The notes under the pieces: generated by a model
The model's database searches: none
What the model was told of the DNA's origin: nothing
What the model saw: the letters and a program-made list of their open reading frames with translations, nothing else
Shown here: positions 1 to 10,633 of the stretch, in pieces
Position numbering within the stretch: the stretch's first letter is position 1
Layout of the letters: each line of letters opens with the position of its first letter
Assembly (NCBI RefSeq): GCF_000227135.1
Contig: NC_018259.1
Span: 1-64,000 of the forward strand
Source of the DNA: Leishmania donovani
Lineage: Eukaryota; Euglenozoa; Kinetoplastea; Trypanosomatida; Trypanosomatidae
Length of the DNA stretch: 64,000 nt
Direction of reading: 5' to 3'
Made by a program: the position numbers and the translations under genes

Positions 1-1770
1 GCAGGATGTCAGAGCTGCAATGCGTGCCCCTTGCGTTCACTGCGTGTAAAGGTGCTGGTCGTTAAGGTGTGTGCGTCCCTGCTTGCGTCTCCGTGTGCCG
101 CTACTGCTGCATCCGCTGCCACTAGTGCTGCTGATGCTGTCTTCGGGTGTTGTGTCTATTCGCCCTCCGAGGACGGCAGGTACAAGAGAGTGATGGGTGC
201 ACGTGCACGCGCCTCTCGCCAGAGCGCTGTCGACTAGACCTCGGGGATCCTTGGACACCGACGGGCACTCATTGCACAGCAGGCGTTTGGACTTCTAGTC
301 TTTCACAATCGTCGGGAAGCCGCGCACCAGGGCGGCGAAGCGGCGGTCAGGGTTGTGGTTGTTGCGCCGGCTCACCCCACCACCATGCGCCTGCCCCCTG
401 GTATTCTTGGCGCCTAGCTCGTGGCAGAGGCCCTGCGTCACCGTGATGCACTCAGCCGGCCTCAGCTCGAGCACGCACTCTGCAGGGCACACCTTCTCGA
501 TGCAGACTCAGTGGACGCGCAGCTCCTCCTTGGCGTCTTAATCCTCGCTGCCTTGCAGACGCTGGAGCTGCTTCTTGCCCAGCACGCTGCCGCGCTGGAT
601 GAGGTATTCCTGGGTCTTCCACTGAAAGGCAAGGCGCAGAGCATGGGTCGCCGCACACATTGTGGGGTTGCCAAGAAGCCAGAGAGACGACAGTCTTCGA
701 GCACTATAAGCAAAGTCACCGCGTTGCTGGCTCGGACCAGTAGCGCTAAGTGTACCGTCACGGGAGCGCTGCTGGCCTGGCAGGCGCAACGGTTGCGCAA
801 CAAAACGAAAGCGGTGTCTGCAAGACTTCTGGTAGCAAGGTCTGGTGTGGGCTGTTCCCTGCGGGGATGAAGGACGAGCAGTGCGTCGCACACGCAGGAG
901 AAGCAGCGCTGTCGGCAAAGTTGCGGCATCGGCAATGCACACATCAACGGCCAAGAAAACTGTTGCACTGCTAGCCGCTGCACGGCATCTCAACTACACG
1001 TATTGTGCAGAGCCCGTGCAGGCATGCTTTGGTGACAATCAAGTGGATGCTTTCGTGAGCTGGTTAGCCTGTGGTGCCAGATCGATCGCTGCAACCGCTG
1101 TTATAGATGTGCGTCAGTCAGGGAGATAGCCGATCAGGCGGCTTCGGTTGCCGTGCAAAGAGTTTATGCAGAGACCCCTACCTCCGTAGGACCACGTGGA
1201 ATAGCTTATGTGTCCAACCACGAAGCCGGATGCCCTGGTGAATGTCGCGGTCAGGAGGGCCACTAGCTTAACGCAACAGAGAGAGGAGGAGGCCGTCGTC
1301 GCTGGCAAAAGAGTCAACACGTGAGTGGATGAGCAAGCGAGTGCAAGCCAAGCGGTGAGTTTCGAAGTGAGGGAAAGACCAGCGAAAAAGGAGGGGCGCG
1401 GTGGAGGAACCGCAAAGAAGCACACAGATGGTGCCAGGCGAAGGGAGCAAAGGGGGACTCGGTAAATCGCTCACCTAGCGAGAAATCCAACACCAGTGTA
1501 TGATGAAACGTTTGGGTAGACCCCGTTGCGTCTCCACAGCACTATCTTTTCGCAATGACGGCATGTGCCTGTGCAACGTGATTCACAACATGGCTGTTGT
1601 GAGCAGGCCGTGCGGTTAGTGCTGTTTTGTGCTCAGCTTTGAGTGCGGAGGTGTAATAAAGTCGATCGTAGATTCTCAGCGAAGAGTGAGAGAAACAGAA
1701 ATACACGCTGCTAGAGACGAAAAAATGTAACAAGAACCGTTGCTACTACAGTGTGGAACCGGCAGAGCGC
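1..1770. other. Distal spacer with candidate gene relic
   Basis: No intact gene is supported here. This stretch lies downstream of the last gene of the minus-strand unit and would hold its 3' UTR. Reading frames are short and overlap on both strands. The only notable segment is a minus-strand frame between about 650 and 295 that reads like protein but has two in-frame stops (listed separately). From about 1000 to 1770 I see nothing beyond AT/GC-mixed spacer. Confidence 0.5.
295..650 (-). pseudogene. Candidate decayed reading frame, function unknown
   Basis: On the minus strand one frame runs from about 650 to a TAG at 295-297 and is interrupted only by TAA (538-540) and TGA (508-510), both in the same frame. 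The segments have protein-like composition: a Lys/Gln/Leu-rich stretch before the TAA, then a segment with several Glu and paired Cys (such as CPAEC), then a basic tail ending RGFPTIVKD. I do not recognise the family. It has the orientation of the surrounding genes. It could be a unitary pseudogene or a chance open frame in a 3' UTR; the persistence of one frame across two stops favours decay. Sequencing error is less likely, because two independent substitutions would be needed. Confidence 0.35.
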
Positions 1771-2175
1771 CTAGTAGTTAAAGATTATGGATTCGATGGG
1801 CTTACCAGAGCTTTTGCATGTCACCACGTTCTCGCGGTACGTGTCCAACTCCTTCCTCTCCACGACGCGATTTGCGCTCATGTCATTGAAGTCAAACTCG
1901 TTTGCGATGATTGCTGGCGGATAGTTCACTAGGTGGCACAGATGGGTTTGGTAGGAATTGCTGCGATTCAGCACGTAGACGCGGTACATGGAGAAGCTCA
2001 GCACAAACAAAAGGAGAAAGTCCCCGACTACCATATACTGCCGCGTCTCATCGGCAATGCTCTCGCGCCGACTGAGGCGGTAGTACCAGTCTTTCTTGAG
2101 GGGTAGCTTGGACGGCCACGGCCAACTTCCGTACGTTGGGCTGCCGAGGCGGCGGACTGCGGTGAAGCGGAGCAT
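1771..2175 (-). CDS. Small one-pass membrane protein, probably mitochondrial
   Basis: Encodes 134 residues. The N-terminus is short and basic (MLRFTAVRRLG) and resembles a mitochondrial presequence. A Trp/Lys/Arg-rich segment follows, then one clear hydrophobic stretch at about residues 48-68 (VVGDFLLLFVLSFSMYRVYV), then a hydrophilic C-terminal half of about 65 residues. This layout is common among small accessory subunits of trypanosomatid inner-membrane complexes, but I see no family motif, so the function is unknown. It is the most promoter-distal supported gene of the unit, about 0.9 kb beyond the BFR1-like gene. The start is the first ATG of the frame. Localisation is inferred from composition only. 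Confidence 0.75.
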   Translation of the reverse strand: MLRFTAVRRLGSPTYGSWPWPSKLPLKKDWYYRLSRRESIADETRQYMVVGDFLLLFVLSFSMYRVYVLNRSNSYQTHLCHLVNYPPAIIANEFDFNDMSANRVVERKELDTYRENVVTCKSSGKPIESIIFNY

Positions 2176-3118
2176 GGTTTATCTGCGCCGTCGACGTTGG
2201 TGTTGCACCGTTACTCCCTTTCCGCGGGCCCTGGTGAGTGCGCAATGAACAAAGGAGCTGAAGAGAGCTGTTGGCACCTGGTGACCTGTCGTGGTTGACA
2301 GCACGTGTAGCCTTCGCCGGCGTTTCTCGGGGATTCTCTTGGTTGGCGAAGCGACAAAGGAGGAGAAAGTGGCACGTTGTTGGAAACAATGGAAGGAGAA
2401 GCGGCGACCTGACAACGGGATGCGGACGATAGATGAGAGAGGCATGATGGCATCTCGTGAAACAGGTAGGGCGAAAACGATGTGGCCCACCCGCTAGCTT
2501 CGAGGGTCAAAAGCGGCAGTGGTGCGCTGTCCCCTCGACGCCATCGATCTGGTTACGAGTAGCCGCTGCGAATAGGTGCCCGGAGCGCCGGACACCCATT
2601 GAACCCGACGTTCGCGGTAGCATTCACGTGGATCGGGGAGATATGTTTATCTATTACGGGGGAAACGAGCGATAAAGCAAATCGCAGCTACTGCTCGAGA
2701 GAGCGAAAGGGGTCCGCGAGAATGCAAGCAACACCGGCATCCATGCAGCAACAGCTTCACACTTCCTTGCTCTGTGTCTCTTCCGTGGCTCCTTCATGAT
2801 CCGGGGGGAAGACGGGGGTAGCATGTCAGCCGCGAAGGTGAGGGAGCGCCTGCACCCAGGGAGTCACGCAGGAGCACAGACGCAGAAACAAAGATGCACA
2901 CAGTCTCATCAACAATTTTGGCAGGCACACTCGCCGCTGACATCAGCGCAGAGAAAAAAATCGGGGAGACTTGCAAATAGAGGTTCTCAATCACGAGAAG
3001 ACAAAAGAAAAGTCAATGATGTCACGCAGACGATTTCCGTCTGTCTCCTTCGTCACCAACTCCTTTCCAAACTTAGGAATTAAGACTCAATGAACTATGG
3101 TTACCTGGAGCAAAAGGG
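2176..3118. other. Intergenic spacer
   Basis: About 0.94 kb between the BFR1-like gene and the small membrane-protein gene. It should hold the 3' UTR of the former and the 5' leader of the latter. Purine-rich plus-strand runs (for example 2355-2405) are pyrimidine-rich in the transcript and could support trans-splicing. No other gene is seen. Confidence 0.6.
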
Positions 3119-4603
3119 CTAGGCAGCCTCCTCGGTCGCATGCACCCCTGCCGTCTCCGCACCCTCTGGAGCCTTTGGTAAAGGCGTGTTCGCGCTGTCG
3201 TCCGCCTCTTCCTCTTCTTCGTCGTCGCCGCTAGAGAGCACCAACTCGCCCGTCTGAATGTGTGACTCGTACTGGCTTTTCAGCGTCTCAATGTGGCGAA
3301 TCTTGTCGTCAATGGTCGCTAGCGACAGCGCCGGATCGACGTCTATCATCTGGAAAAGACGGATCTTTTCCACCGGGTGCTGCAGAGCACGACCCTTCTG
3401 GTCGTTCACTGCGGTGCTCGGCTTCGCTGCGGAGGTATTCTCCTTTTGCTTCTGCTGATGCTTTTGTTGCTTCTTTGCAGTCTTGCCCAGAGACTTGTTT
3501 TCCGACCACTTGCTCTCGCTCACCACCACACAGCCTGCGGGTGCCATCTGAGAGGGATCAAAGTGTGCCGCAGCTTCGCGCCTCTTGCGGTCCTCCTCGT
3601 CCAGTTGGACCATCATCTTCTTCTGCTTCAAGTACTGAATCAGCGTGGAACAGGCGCTAATCTCCGTCACGTACGGGTTCTGACGCTTCGCCGCTCGGAC
3701 ACGCTTCGCGGCGATCTTGTGTGCGTTGCGTCGTTCCTCATACTCCTTTCGACGCTTCTCGCGCTGCTGCTCGAGCTGTTCAAAGTACTTCTTGCGGGCC
3801 TCTTTGTTCCACGCGTCCCACTCGGAAGAGACCTTTTCGCGCTCCGCACGCAGGCTGTCCATGCACTGCGTAATCTCCGACACACGGGTGCGAAGCTCGT
3901 CGCATTGCTTGTACACGTCAGCCCGGTTGGTCCCATCTGCCTGGGCCTCCTTGTCCTTTGCACGTTTCTTCTGCAGCTTCTCCTCGTATTCCCTGTTCAG
4001 GATCCCGATTTGCTCGCAAATGGCGTGGTACTCCTGTTGAAGTATCACTTCCTGCTCCGTGATCTGCTTAATGGCGTCAGCCAACGGCTGAAGCCGGAGA
4101 AGATGTGTCTTGGCGTCCTCCAGCTTATGGAGACGCTGCTGGTTGCGCCTCTCGGCTCCAAGGCCGCCGCCGCTGCTCTCCATCTTGCGCATCATGTAGT
4201 CGATCGCCTCGTCGATTTCTCGGACGTTCGTGAAGCCACCAACCTCTGCCTGCACAGCCCGCAGCTTGTCAGAGATCTCACCGCGGTGCTTGCGCAACTT
4301 AGCGATTTCAGCGTCTTGAGCCGCACGACGGTCCCGCTGAACCTTGCGGCGTGCATCGATCTCATTCAGTTCCTCGAAAAACGCATTTCGCTCCGCATGG
4401 CGGGCCTGCGTCACCGCATCGTTTTGAACGGAGCTCTGCAACTTCTTGATTTTGTCAATGAGTGTGCGCCGCTGCTCCGCCAGCGCCGCGAGCTTCGGCC
4501 CGTAATGGGCAAAGTTGGGTCGCGTAGGAGCGCCGGGCATGCTCTGCCATGGCGCCTTCTTTGCCGCGGGACGCGCGGGGGTGGTCTCCTCCTGTGCTGA
4601 CAT
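3119..4603 (-). CDS. BFR1-like coiled-coil protein (nuclear segregation protein family)
   Basis: Encodes 494 residues from the ATG at 4603 (MSAQEETTP); an in-frame ATG 14 codons upstream exists but adds a less typical leader. After a Pro/Ala-rich N-terminus, residues about 35-320 are highly charged coiled coil rich in Lys, Glu, Arg and Gln, with BFR1-like blocks: a segment around REIDEAIDYMM near residue 150 and a long basic helix (EKRRKEYEERRN) near 300. The C-terminal part has a short helical segment (MIDVDPALSLATIDDKIRHI) and an acidic patch (GDDEEEEEADD). Yeast Bfr1 is an RNA- and polysome-associated protein linked to secretion and nuclear segregation; trypanosomatid relatives are usually annotated as nuclear segregation protein. 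The family call rests on overall architecture, so another coiled-coil family remains possible. Confidence 0.75.
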   Translation of the reverse strand: MSAQEETTPARPAAKKAPWQSMPGAPTRPNFAHYGPKLAALAEQRRTLIDKIKKLQSSVQNDAVTQARHAERNAFFEELNEIDARRKVQRDRRAAQDAEIAKLRKHRGEISDKLRAVQAEVGGFTNVREIDEAIDYMMRKMESSGGGLGAERRNQQRLHKLEDAKTHLLRLQPLADAIKQITEQEVILQQEYHAICEQIGILNREYEEKLQKKRAKDKEAQADGTNRADVYKQCDELRTRVSEITQCMDSLRAEREKVSSEWDAWNKEARKKYFEQLEQQREKRRKEYEERRNAHKIAAKRVRAAKRQNPYVTEISACSTLIQYLKQKKMMVQLDEEDRKRREAAAHFDPSQMAPAGCVVVSESKWSENKSLGKTAKKQQKHQQKQKENTSAAKPSTAVNDQKGRALQHPVEKIRLFQMIDVDPALSLATIDDKIRHIETLKSQYESHIQTGELVLSSGDDEEEEEADDSANTPLPKAPEGAETAGVHATEEAA

Positions 4604-7600
4604 GAATCCAAGGGAAGTCAAGTGGGGAGCGATCGACCTTTCCACGAAACCAATGCCGTTGCCTCTGTGTTTGTGTCTGTGTCTGTGTCTGCTTTCCCTT
4701 CAAATGTAAAACTAAGGCGTGGAATGAGCAAACGTGCTGAAGCCACATGGGGTTCCCGGGGCCAAGGTACACGGCAGAGTAGATGTGCGGAGTTGAAAGG
4801 CAGGGGTAGATGTAGAAAACGTATATGGAAGGCGTAAAAAAAAAGAAAAACTCATTCGTCCCAAGCATACGGCGCGAAGCTTCGCAGTTAGGTCCACGTC
4901 GAGCCGCCTCCCCTCCATCTGCAAGAAGCGGTGTGGAGAAAGGAGTAGTTCGGATGAAGCCACGAGCCTTTCAGGAAACACGTTGTGCCACTCGGCATCC
5001 GTGAACGTCTCTGCTTGCTCTGGCGAGCGCTTTTCTTTTCCCTCTGCTCGCGGCCCTTGCAGAGCTGTTTATGAGAAATTGAAAAACGAGGCGACGTTTC
5101 TTCGGCTCTTGTTGGTGTTCATGTTTTGCCGGAGGTCCGTGAGAGAAACGTCATAATCGTAACGGGACGCACAAGAAGAAAATGCGGAAGACGTGCGATT
5201 TGACGTCCCCACTAACCATCCGGTGTGCATGCGGGATCAGCATGTGAGAAGGAGCAGGAAACCTTGGCGAGCAGGGTCGCAGGTCCCTTAACGAGACATT
5301 AGAAGGCGAATAGGAGGGATTCTCATGCGCGAACACAACATCCTGGACGCTAAACGAGTACTGGAAGACAAGAGCATAAAACAGTCAAGATGAAAAGTTT
5401 GAAGCAGCGTACAGGATGGATATTTGTGTCAAAAATCCCGGAAAAGCGAGAAGAACAGCACAAACGAAAAAAAAAAAGCATATCCGAAGAATGACGGAAG
5501 TGAAGAAGCATAAGTCAGCTGACCAGTTGAGAAGAGAAAAACAAAAAAGAGAGACAGCATGGCGGCGCAGTCGAGTACACCTGACCGAAACGGTGGAGGT
5601 GAAGGGAAAGGTTAAGGGTCCTCACGATCCACGGTAACGAGCAAGGGGAACAGAGACGAGGGAGAGGAAAGCGAAAAGGGGCGGCGAAACAACATAATAA
5701 AAAAATCGTTCTCAAAAACGGCGAAGAAAAAAAAAAGAAAAATTCGAGAAGAAAACCCGGCATGCGCTGCCACTATCTCGCACCCCTCCCTGACACATTG
5801 GGAGTGCGTGTGTCGACGTTGTGTTCGCTTGTAGTGTAGGGGAAGAGATAAGAGCGTGCAGGGTCTTGTGAAGTCAAACGTCTAGGGGGAGAAAAAGAGA
5901 ACAGACGAAAAAGCAGGTGATTGGCACCCTAAGTTAGGTGCAAATGTGTGAAAGCGTTTTCAGGGAAACAACTTATCTCGGCGTATGCTCCGGAAATTCG
6001 CGAGTGCGGTTCCCTCGATCTTCATGGTTCAGCACTCTTTCGGAAACCAGTCAAGCTGGTCGTGAAAGCACGCACTCATTTTTTTTCTATTTGCGTGTAA
6101 GTGAGCGTGTCGTGGAGATGAACATCCGCTAACCATGCGTTCCTGCGTGTGTTCAAAAACCACAGCTTGTAAGTGGAGGGGGCTACGTTCGCCGCTGTAA
6201 ATCAACGTGAACGTATACAGCCATAAGGAAAAACGCACGCATACAGTAGGGAAAAAAGAGGAAAGAGGGAGGCAAATGTGTTCGTTAGCCAAAGAGCCGT
6301 GGGGAACGCTGAAAGAGAAAATACTGGCACACGCCAGCTGGAAAAGAAAGCTCACAAAAAAAAAGAGTTGCTCCTTTCTCTCTCGTTAATTCTCTTAATA
6401 GCACATGTCACCGGGGACGGCTTGCAGGGACGCAGTGAGGTGTGGATCGGCGGAGCACACACATCATCTACTTATTTGCCTAATGTAGAGGATTGTTTTT
6501 GTGTCGTGCATCCCTGTGCAAATGAGACCGTGGGCGATTTTGATAGTATGCATGCCGCTAGAGCACAGGTCACGTCCACTGAATGAACGCCATCGACAGG
6601 TGCAAAAGCTTTCCAGTTCACATCCGTAAACCAAGAGAAAACAGAGAGAAGAAATTGAGGCCAAGGCCAGCAGTGACGAAACTTACATCGGTAACAAGTC
6701 TTTGTCCCGTAGGCTGTTCGACGCACGTCGCACATCATCCCTGTCGCGCACACTTAGGGCCACACATGTAACGCACCGGCAGTCTGTTCACTCATCGCAC
6801 CATAAATGGCACTTCTGTTGTAGATGCATATACGCGAGAAGTGGGAGAAGGACGACGAAAAAAAGAGAGCGGAGGCAGTAAAATTGACAACGCAAAACGG
6901 GAAAAACACAAAAAAAAAAGAAACAAAGGCAAAGACGTACACCATTCGCGGAAACGGTGAGAAGGAGAGAGACACGCACAGGATGGATAGCGCGCACAGA
7001 GAAGGCAAGAGAGACATCTGCATCCCCCTCTGCGCTTGTGAGTGCGTATCCTTTTACAGAGAAAAACTACGAACAGAGAAGGTTGAACGTAATCAGATAA
7101 AAATCAAGATCGCTAAAGAAAAGATAAAGTTGCACGGTTTGCGATCGCGTTGTTTTCTTCTTTCGATGCGCGCCTTTGTCACGAGACAGGCTACCACTCA
7201 CAAAGAAAAAAAAAAACTGGAAGAAAAACGAAAAAGGCAGGACGAAAAGAAAAACAAAGAAGCTGAAAACAGTAAAAACCAAACCGAAGAGAGTTCAGAA
7301 AAGCACAAGACGAAGCGATGAACCGCTAAACATGAAAGGCGAAAGCAATACGAACAGGGAACACTGCTCGGAAGAGACGGGTGCAGAGATCACCATCTTT
7401 CATATACCGTGGTGGTATCGCATCAGCAATTATTTCTTCCACGCGTTAGATCAACGATAAGAGAAGGGAGTTGAAAAAAAAAAGATGTGTTTGTTTGTAT
7501 TCTGCCGAGCCTCTTCGGAGGTGCCGACTTATGGGCGAATCAGTGCTTAATCGTGAGAGATGCACATGCAAGACGCAAGCTGGCACGCTGTGTGATAGCC

Positions 7601-8303
7601 CAATCACAGTATAGAAAAACACAAAGTGGTAGGACTTTCCCTGTCTGCAGAACGCGTTCGTCTCGTGAAAACATAGAGAAAAAAAGCACAGACACACACG
7701 CACACACACACAAAGAAAGAGTCAGCAACAGGCTCAACTCCGACTCGCAGAGAGAGAACGAGGGAGATGAGAGACATGGAGGCGCAAGAAGCAGTGAAAA
7801 AGAGAAATAGCAATAGGTGGCGAAATAGAAGATGCGCGACACGCTTCCCATGGGGGGAAGAAGCTGCGGTCACTTGCTCTGTCATTGTTGCTTTTTCCCC
7901 TTTTATCTGCTAGTCTCAGTTATCCATAGGGCACTGTTGGCGAGCTAAAAAAAAAGAGCGCTGGTGAAAAAAGAAAATAATGCACCGAAAATGGCAAACA
8001 TACACGGAAAAACGTCTCTCTTGATGATGGCGAGCGAAAGAAACCCAGTACAAAAAGGGGGAGAACAACGACAGACGTGAAGTGAGAGAACAATACACGA
8101 AAAGCAGGAGAGCGAGATCAAAAAATTTGTAAAGACCGGAGGGATAAAGGAAGAACAAGGAAAAAGGAAGAGAAGGTGCGTGGCACAGTGATCTATGGTG
8201 AGGTGGCACTGTCCTGCAGAAAATCGTGCAGCCTCGTGCGTAATACCTCACAGCTGCAGGCCTCTTTTTCGTGTTAGCCCCGTAAGACACTGCTCCACTC
8301 TCG
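4604..8303. other. Long spacer with strong purine bias on plus strand
   Basis: A 3.7 kb spacer without a supported gene. Most of it should be the 3' UTR of the zinc-finger gene ending at 8304. From about 5400 to 8200 the plus strand is dominated by A/G runs (around 5466-5480, 5700-5750, 6890-6960, 7200-7300, 7680-7810, 7945-8170), so the transcript would be unusually pyrimidine-rich. Open frames here are Lys/Arg/Glu-rich on plus and Phe/Ser/Leu-rich on minus, as expected from such bias, and are not called as genes. A plus-strand run of A near 4838-4855 is a possible splice-acceptor tract for the BFR1-like gene. Confidence 0.6.
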
Positions 8304-9407
8304 CTAAGAGGCATCGTTGCCGAATGACGCAAACTGTGAGTGCGTGATGAGACGAAAGACGGCGTCGCTGCCTTCATTCACAAGGAAGCACGGCGCTCCT
8401 TGCGGAGACGACATGTCGAGCGGGAATGCGGCAAGGGTCGGATTCGGCGACGACGCGGACATCTCGGATGCAGGTGGAAGAGACGAAAAGCAGTACGGGG
8501 GCGGCCTCGGTGAAGACACGATGAAAGGCGCACACTGCTGTGGCATAGGTGGTGGCAGCGGAAACTGCTGGGGAGCACTAGCTGACGGCTGGCACACCCT
8601 CGGTGTCTTCCCTGGCTGCGTAGTCTCCGTCGACGGCACCAAGGAATCCTTCTTCCCCATTTCGGCCAGCGCCGCCTTCACGAAACGGTCCTTCGTAAGT
8701 GCCTTGGCCACGTGGCCATGGAGATCGGGGCAAGAGGCACCCCTGCAGCACCGTCCGGTAAGCGCGAAGTCCCAGCAGAGGTTGGAGGAGGAGATGAAGT
8801 TGTCCGTCAAAATATTCGCCGCTTTGGCCCTGCTCTTGCGCTGCGGCTCGACGTCGCTGACGAGCCAGAGACGGTACTGTACCTCGTACTCGGTGCTACC
8901 GGCAGTCACCTCAATGTCTTCCGTGCGGAACTCCAGGTATTGCAGGGCAATTCGTCGCCGCGCCAGTAGTGACAGTACCTGCGCAAACTTCTCAGTCACG
9001 TTTGCTTTCATGGTGCGGCAGAAGTAATTGCGCTGCGGGTTTGTGTAATACTTGCGCAGGTTGTCAAGCACTTCACGCTTCACGTGAATCTGGTGACAAG
9101 TTCGGGGGTCTTTTTCGCGAATTTTGCCGTAGCACTTGCCGAAGCTGTGCATGAAGCAAATGTCGAGCGAGGCGTTGTTGCGATCGCTCAGCCACCCAGC
9201 AGTCGGCTCCACGTCATCCAAGGAGATCTTGAACGTGTCTGAGTTTCCTTTTGGCGGACCGCGCTGCGTGGCCAGTGCCTCTGAAGAAACCGGCACAATC
9301 TCAATGATCGTCGGAACTTCGGTAATGAGGTCACGCGTGTAGTAATTTTGTCCGAGCCCCGCACCGTTCGCGGGGATGCCGGACTTCGCAAACATATGAT
9401 CCTGCAT
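8304..9407 (-). CDS. CCCH zinc-finger RNA-binding protein, paralogue 1 (ZC3H20/21/22-like)
   Basis: Encodes 367 residues from the ATG at 9407 (MQDHMFAKSG); ATGs at 9440 and 9395 are alternatives. It has two CCCH fingers. The first is atypical, C-x7-C-x11-C-x3-H (CFMHSFGKC...CHQIH). The second is canonical, C-x8-C-x5-C-x3-H (CWDFALTGRCCRGASCPDLH). Between them lies a conserved 100-residue block containing YTNPQRNYF and a tyrosine-rich segment. The C-terminal third is Pro/Ser-rich and disordered. The gene at 14054 is a clear paralogue with the same order of elements. T. brucei carries a tandem ZC3H20/21/22 group whose studied members bind and stabilise stage-specific mRNAs; I infer a similar cytoplasmic post-transcriptional role. 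The large flanking UTRs suit a regulated gene. Confidence 0.85.
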   Translation of the reverse strand: MQDHMFAKSGIPANGAGLGQNYYTRDLITEVPTIIEIVPVSSEALATQRGPPKGNSDTFKISLDDVEPTAGWLSDRNNASLDICFMHSFGKCYGKIREKDPRTCHQIHVKREVLDNLRKYYTNPQRNYFCRTMKANVTEKFAQVLSLLARRRIALQYLEFRTEDIEVTAGSTEYEVQYRLWLVSDVEPQRKSRAKAANILTDNFISSSNLCWDFALTGRCCRGASCPDLHGHVAKALTKDRFVKAALAEMGKKDSLVPSTETTQPGKTPRVCQPSASAPQQFPLPPPMPQQCAPFIVSSPRPPPYCFSSLPPASEMSASSPNPTLAAFPLDMSSPQGAPCFLVNEGSDAVFRLITHSQFASFGNDAS

Positions 9408-9503
9408 TGTGAATAGTAGCAAAACCGTGCAGCACGGCAATGGGGTGAAGATTGATCGATATAAAGAAGCACACGAATGTAAAGAGGAAAAAGAAACCGC
9501 GTC

Positions 9504-9545
9504 CTATCAAGGTGAAAACACACAGAAAGAAGGAAGTTCTCAAAG
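9504..9545 (-). promoter_or_regulatory. Candidate trans-splice acceptor for zinc-finger paralogue 1
   Basis: On the minus strand a pyrimidine-rich tract (9545-9511) is followed by an AG at 9505-9504. No other AG occurs between there and the ATG at 9407, so a leader joined here would be about 100 nt long. It is inferred from the usual kinetoplastid pattern of a polypyrimidine tract followed by the first AG; no transcript data are available. Confidence 0.35.
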
Positions 9546-10633
9546 AAAGATCGAGAAAGCCTTAGCCGGGCGTAAATAACAAAAAAGAAAAACGTACCAA
9601 AGAAGGGGGAGCAAACGCAGCACTGATCGTTAAACGAAAAGGGATGTTTAGTCTTCTTTCTTGCTCCTTTCCCTTCGTGTTGCCGGTTTGCTTCGCGAGC
9701 AACGCGCCTCTCGTGCCAAGGCAGCCCGAGTTTCGTGTGTCTCTGTGGGAGCGTGAGCGTTTGCAGAGAAGTGAGGACGTGTGTCAATTCTGTGCGTCGG
9801 TGCATGCGTTTATCTTTTCTGTCCTCACGCGTGTGAGATGAGAGAGAGATGGAGGAAAGAGCAAAGAAACAAAAACGACGAAGGTGATTCGTGGAGTTGA
9901 CAGGATTCATTCCATTTCCTAGCCGGCCAACAGCGACGTCAACACGCATGTTGGATGTGGCCTGGAAGGGCGGAAGCTGATCTCTGCATTCCGTTTTCAC
10001 AGCGCCGCTGTTTATCGCGTTTTGATGACCTCTACGGGCAGTGCAGGGTCCACCCTCTCCCTCCCGCCCTCATCCATCATGTCGTGCTCTTTGCCATGTT
10101 GCTAGGTAGACCCCGTCACGCGTGGTACGCAGAGTCACGGTTCCGGCGGCCTGCAGGATTAGCGGCCAACTTGCTGTTTTTCAGAAGTGGCCGCGTATGG
10201 GAAAAAAAGTTATCCGTGCATGAATTGCAGCATGAATCGCATGGCCGCGTGCGCAGCCTTTACGGAGGGCAGAGAGGGCCGGCGTGCTGTCTTTGGGAAG
10301 GTGTGGTGCTGCTGCTGTTCTTCGCTTTCTTTGGAAATGTTGTTTATGCCTACAAGGCACAGCAAACCGCGCAGAGCCCAGCCGAGTTGATGCTATTTGC
10401 GCCTGGCGCCCCTCCCCTTCCCCTCAGAGGCTACCGGTGACGACCATCTGCCTCGTATGCGGATGCATGCGTACCGCGCACCCCCCCCCCTCACCGTCCT
10501 CCTGGGGTTGCAGCCTATGTGAAGGCCGTGCTCTGCGGCAGACGCCGAAAGGCGTGCGGTGCGACGTGGTTTACATTCGGTGCTGCTCGTTGGCGCCACA
10601 AGCGGAGTTCGCTTTGGGCGCTCTGAGGCAGAT

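Noticed and set aside
3377..4600. 407-codon plus-strand open frame, Leu-rich
   Set aside because: It is the antisense shadow of the BFR1-like coiled-coil gene; Lys/Glu/Gln codons read as Leu/Phe on the opposite strand. It also opposes all other genes.
6824..7321. 165-codon plus-strand Lys/Glu/Arg-rich frame
   Set aside because: It arises from the long A/G-rich strand bias of this spacer and opposes the direction of transcription.
9188..10000. 270-codon minus-strand frame overlapping the start of zinc-finger paralogue 1
   Set aside because: It overlaps the real gene in another frame and is Phe/Ser/Arg-rich, as pyrimidine-rich leaders translate.
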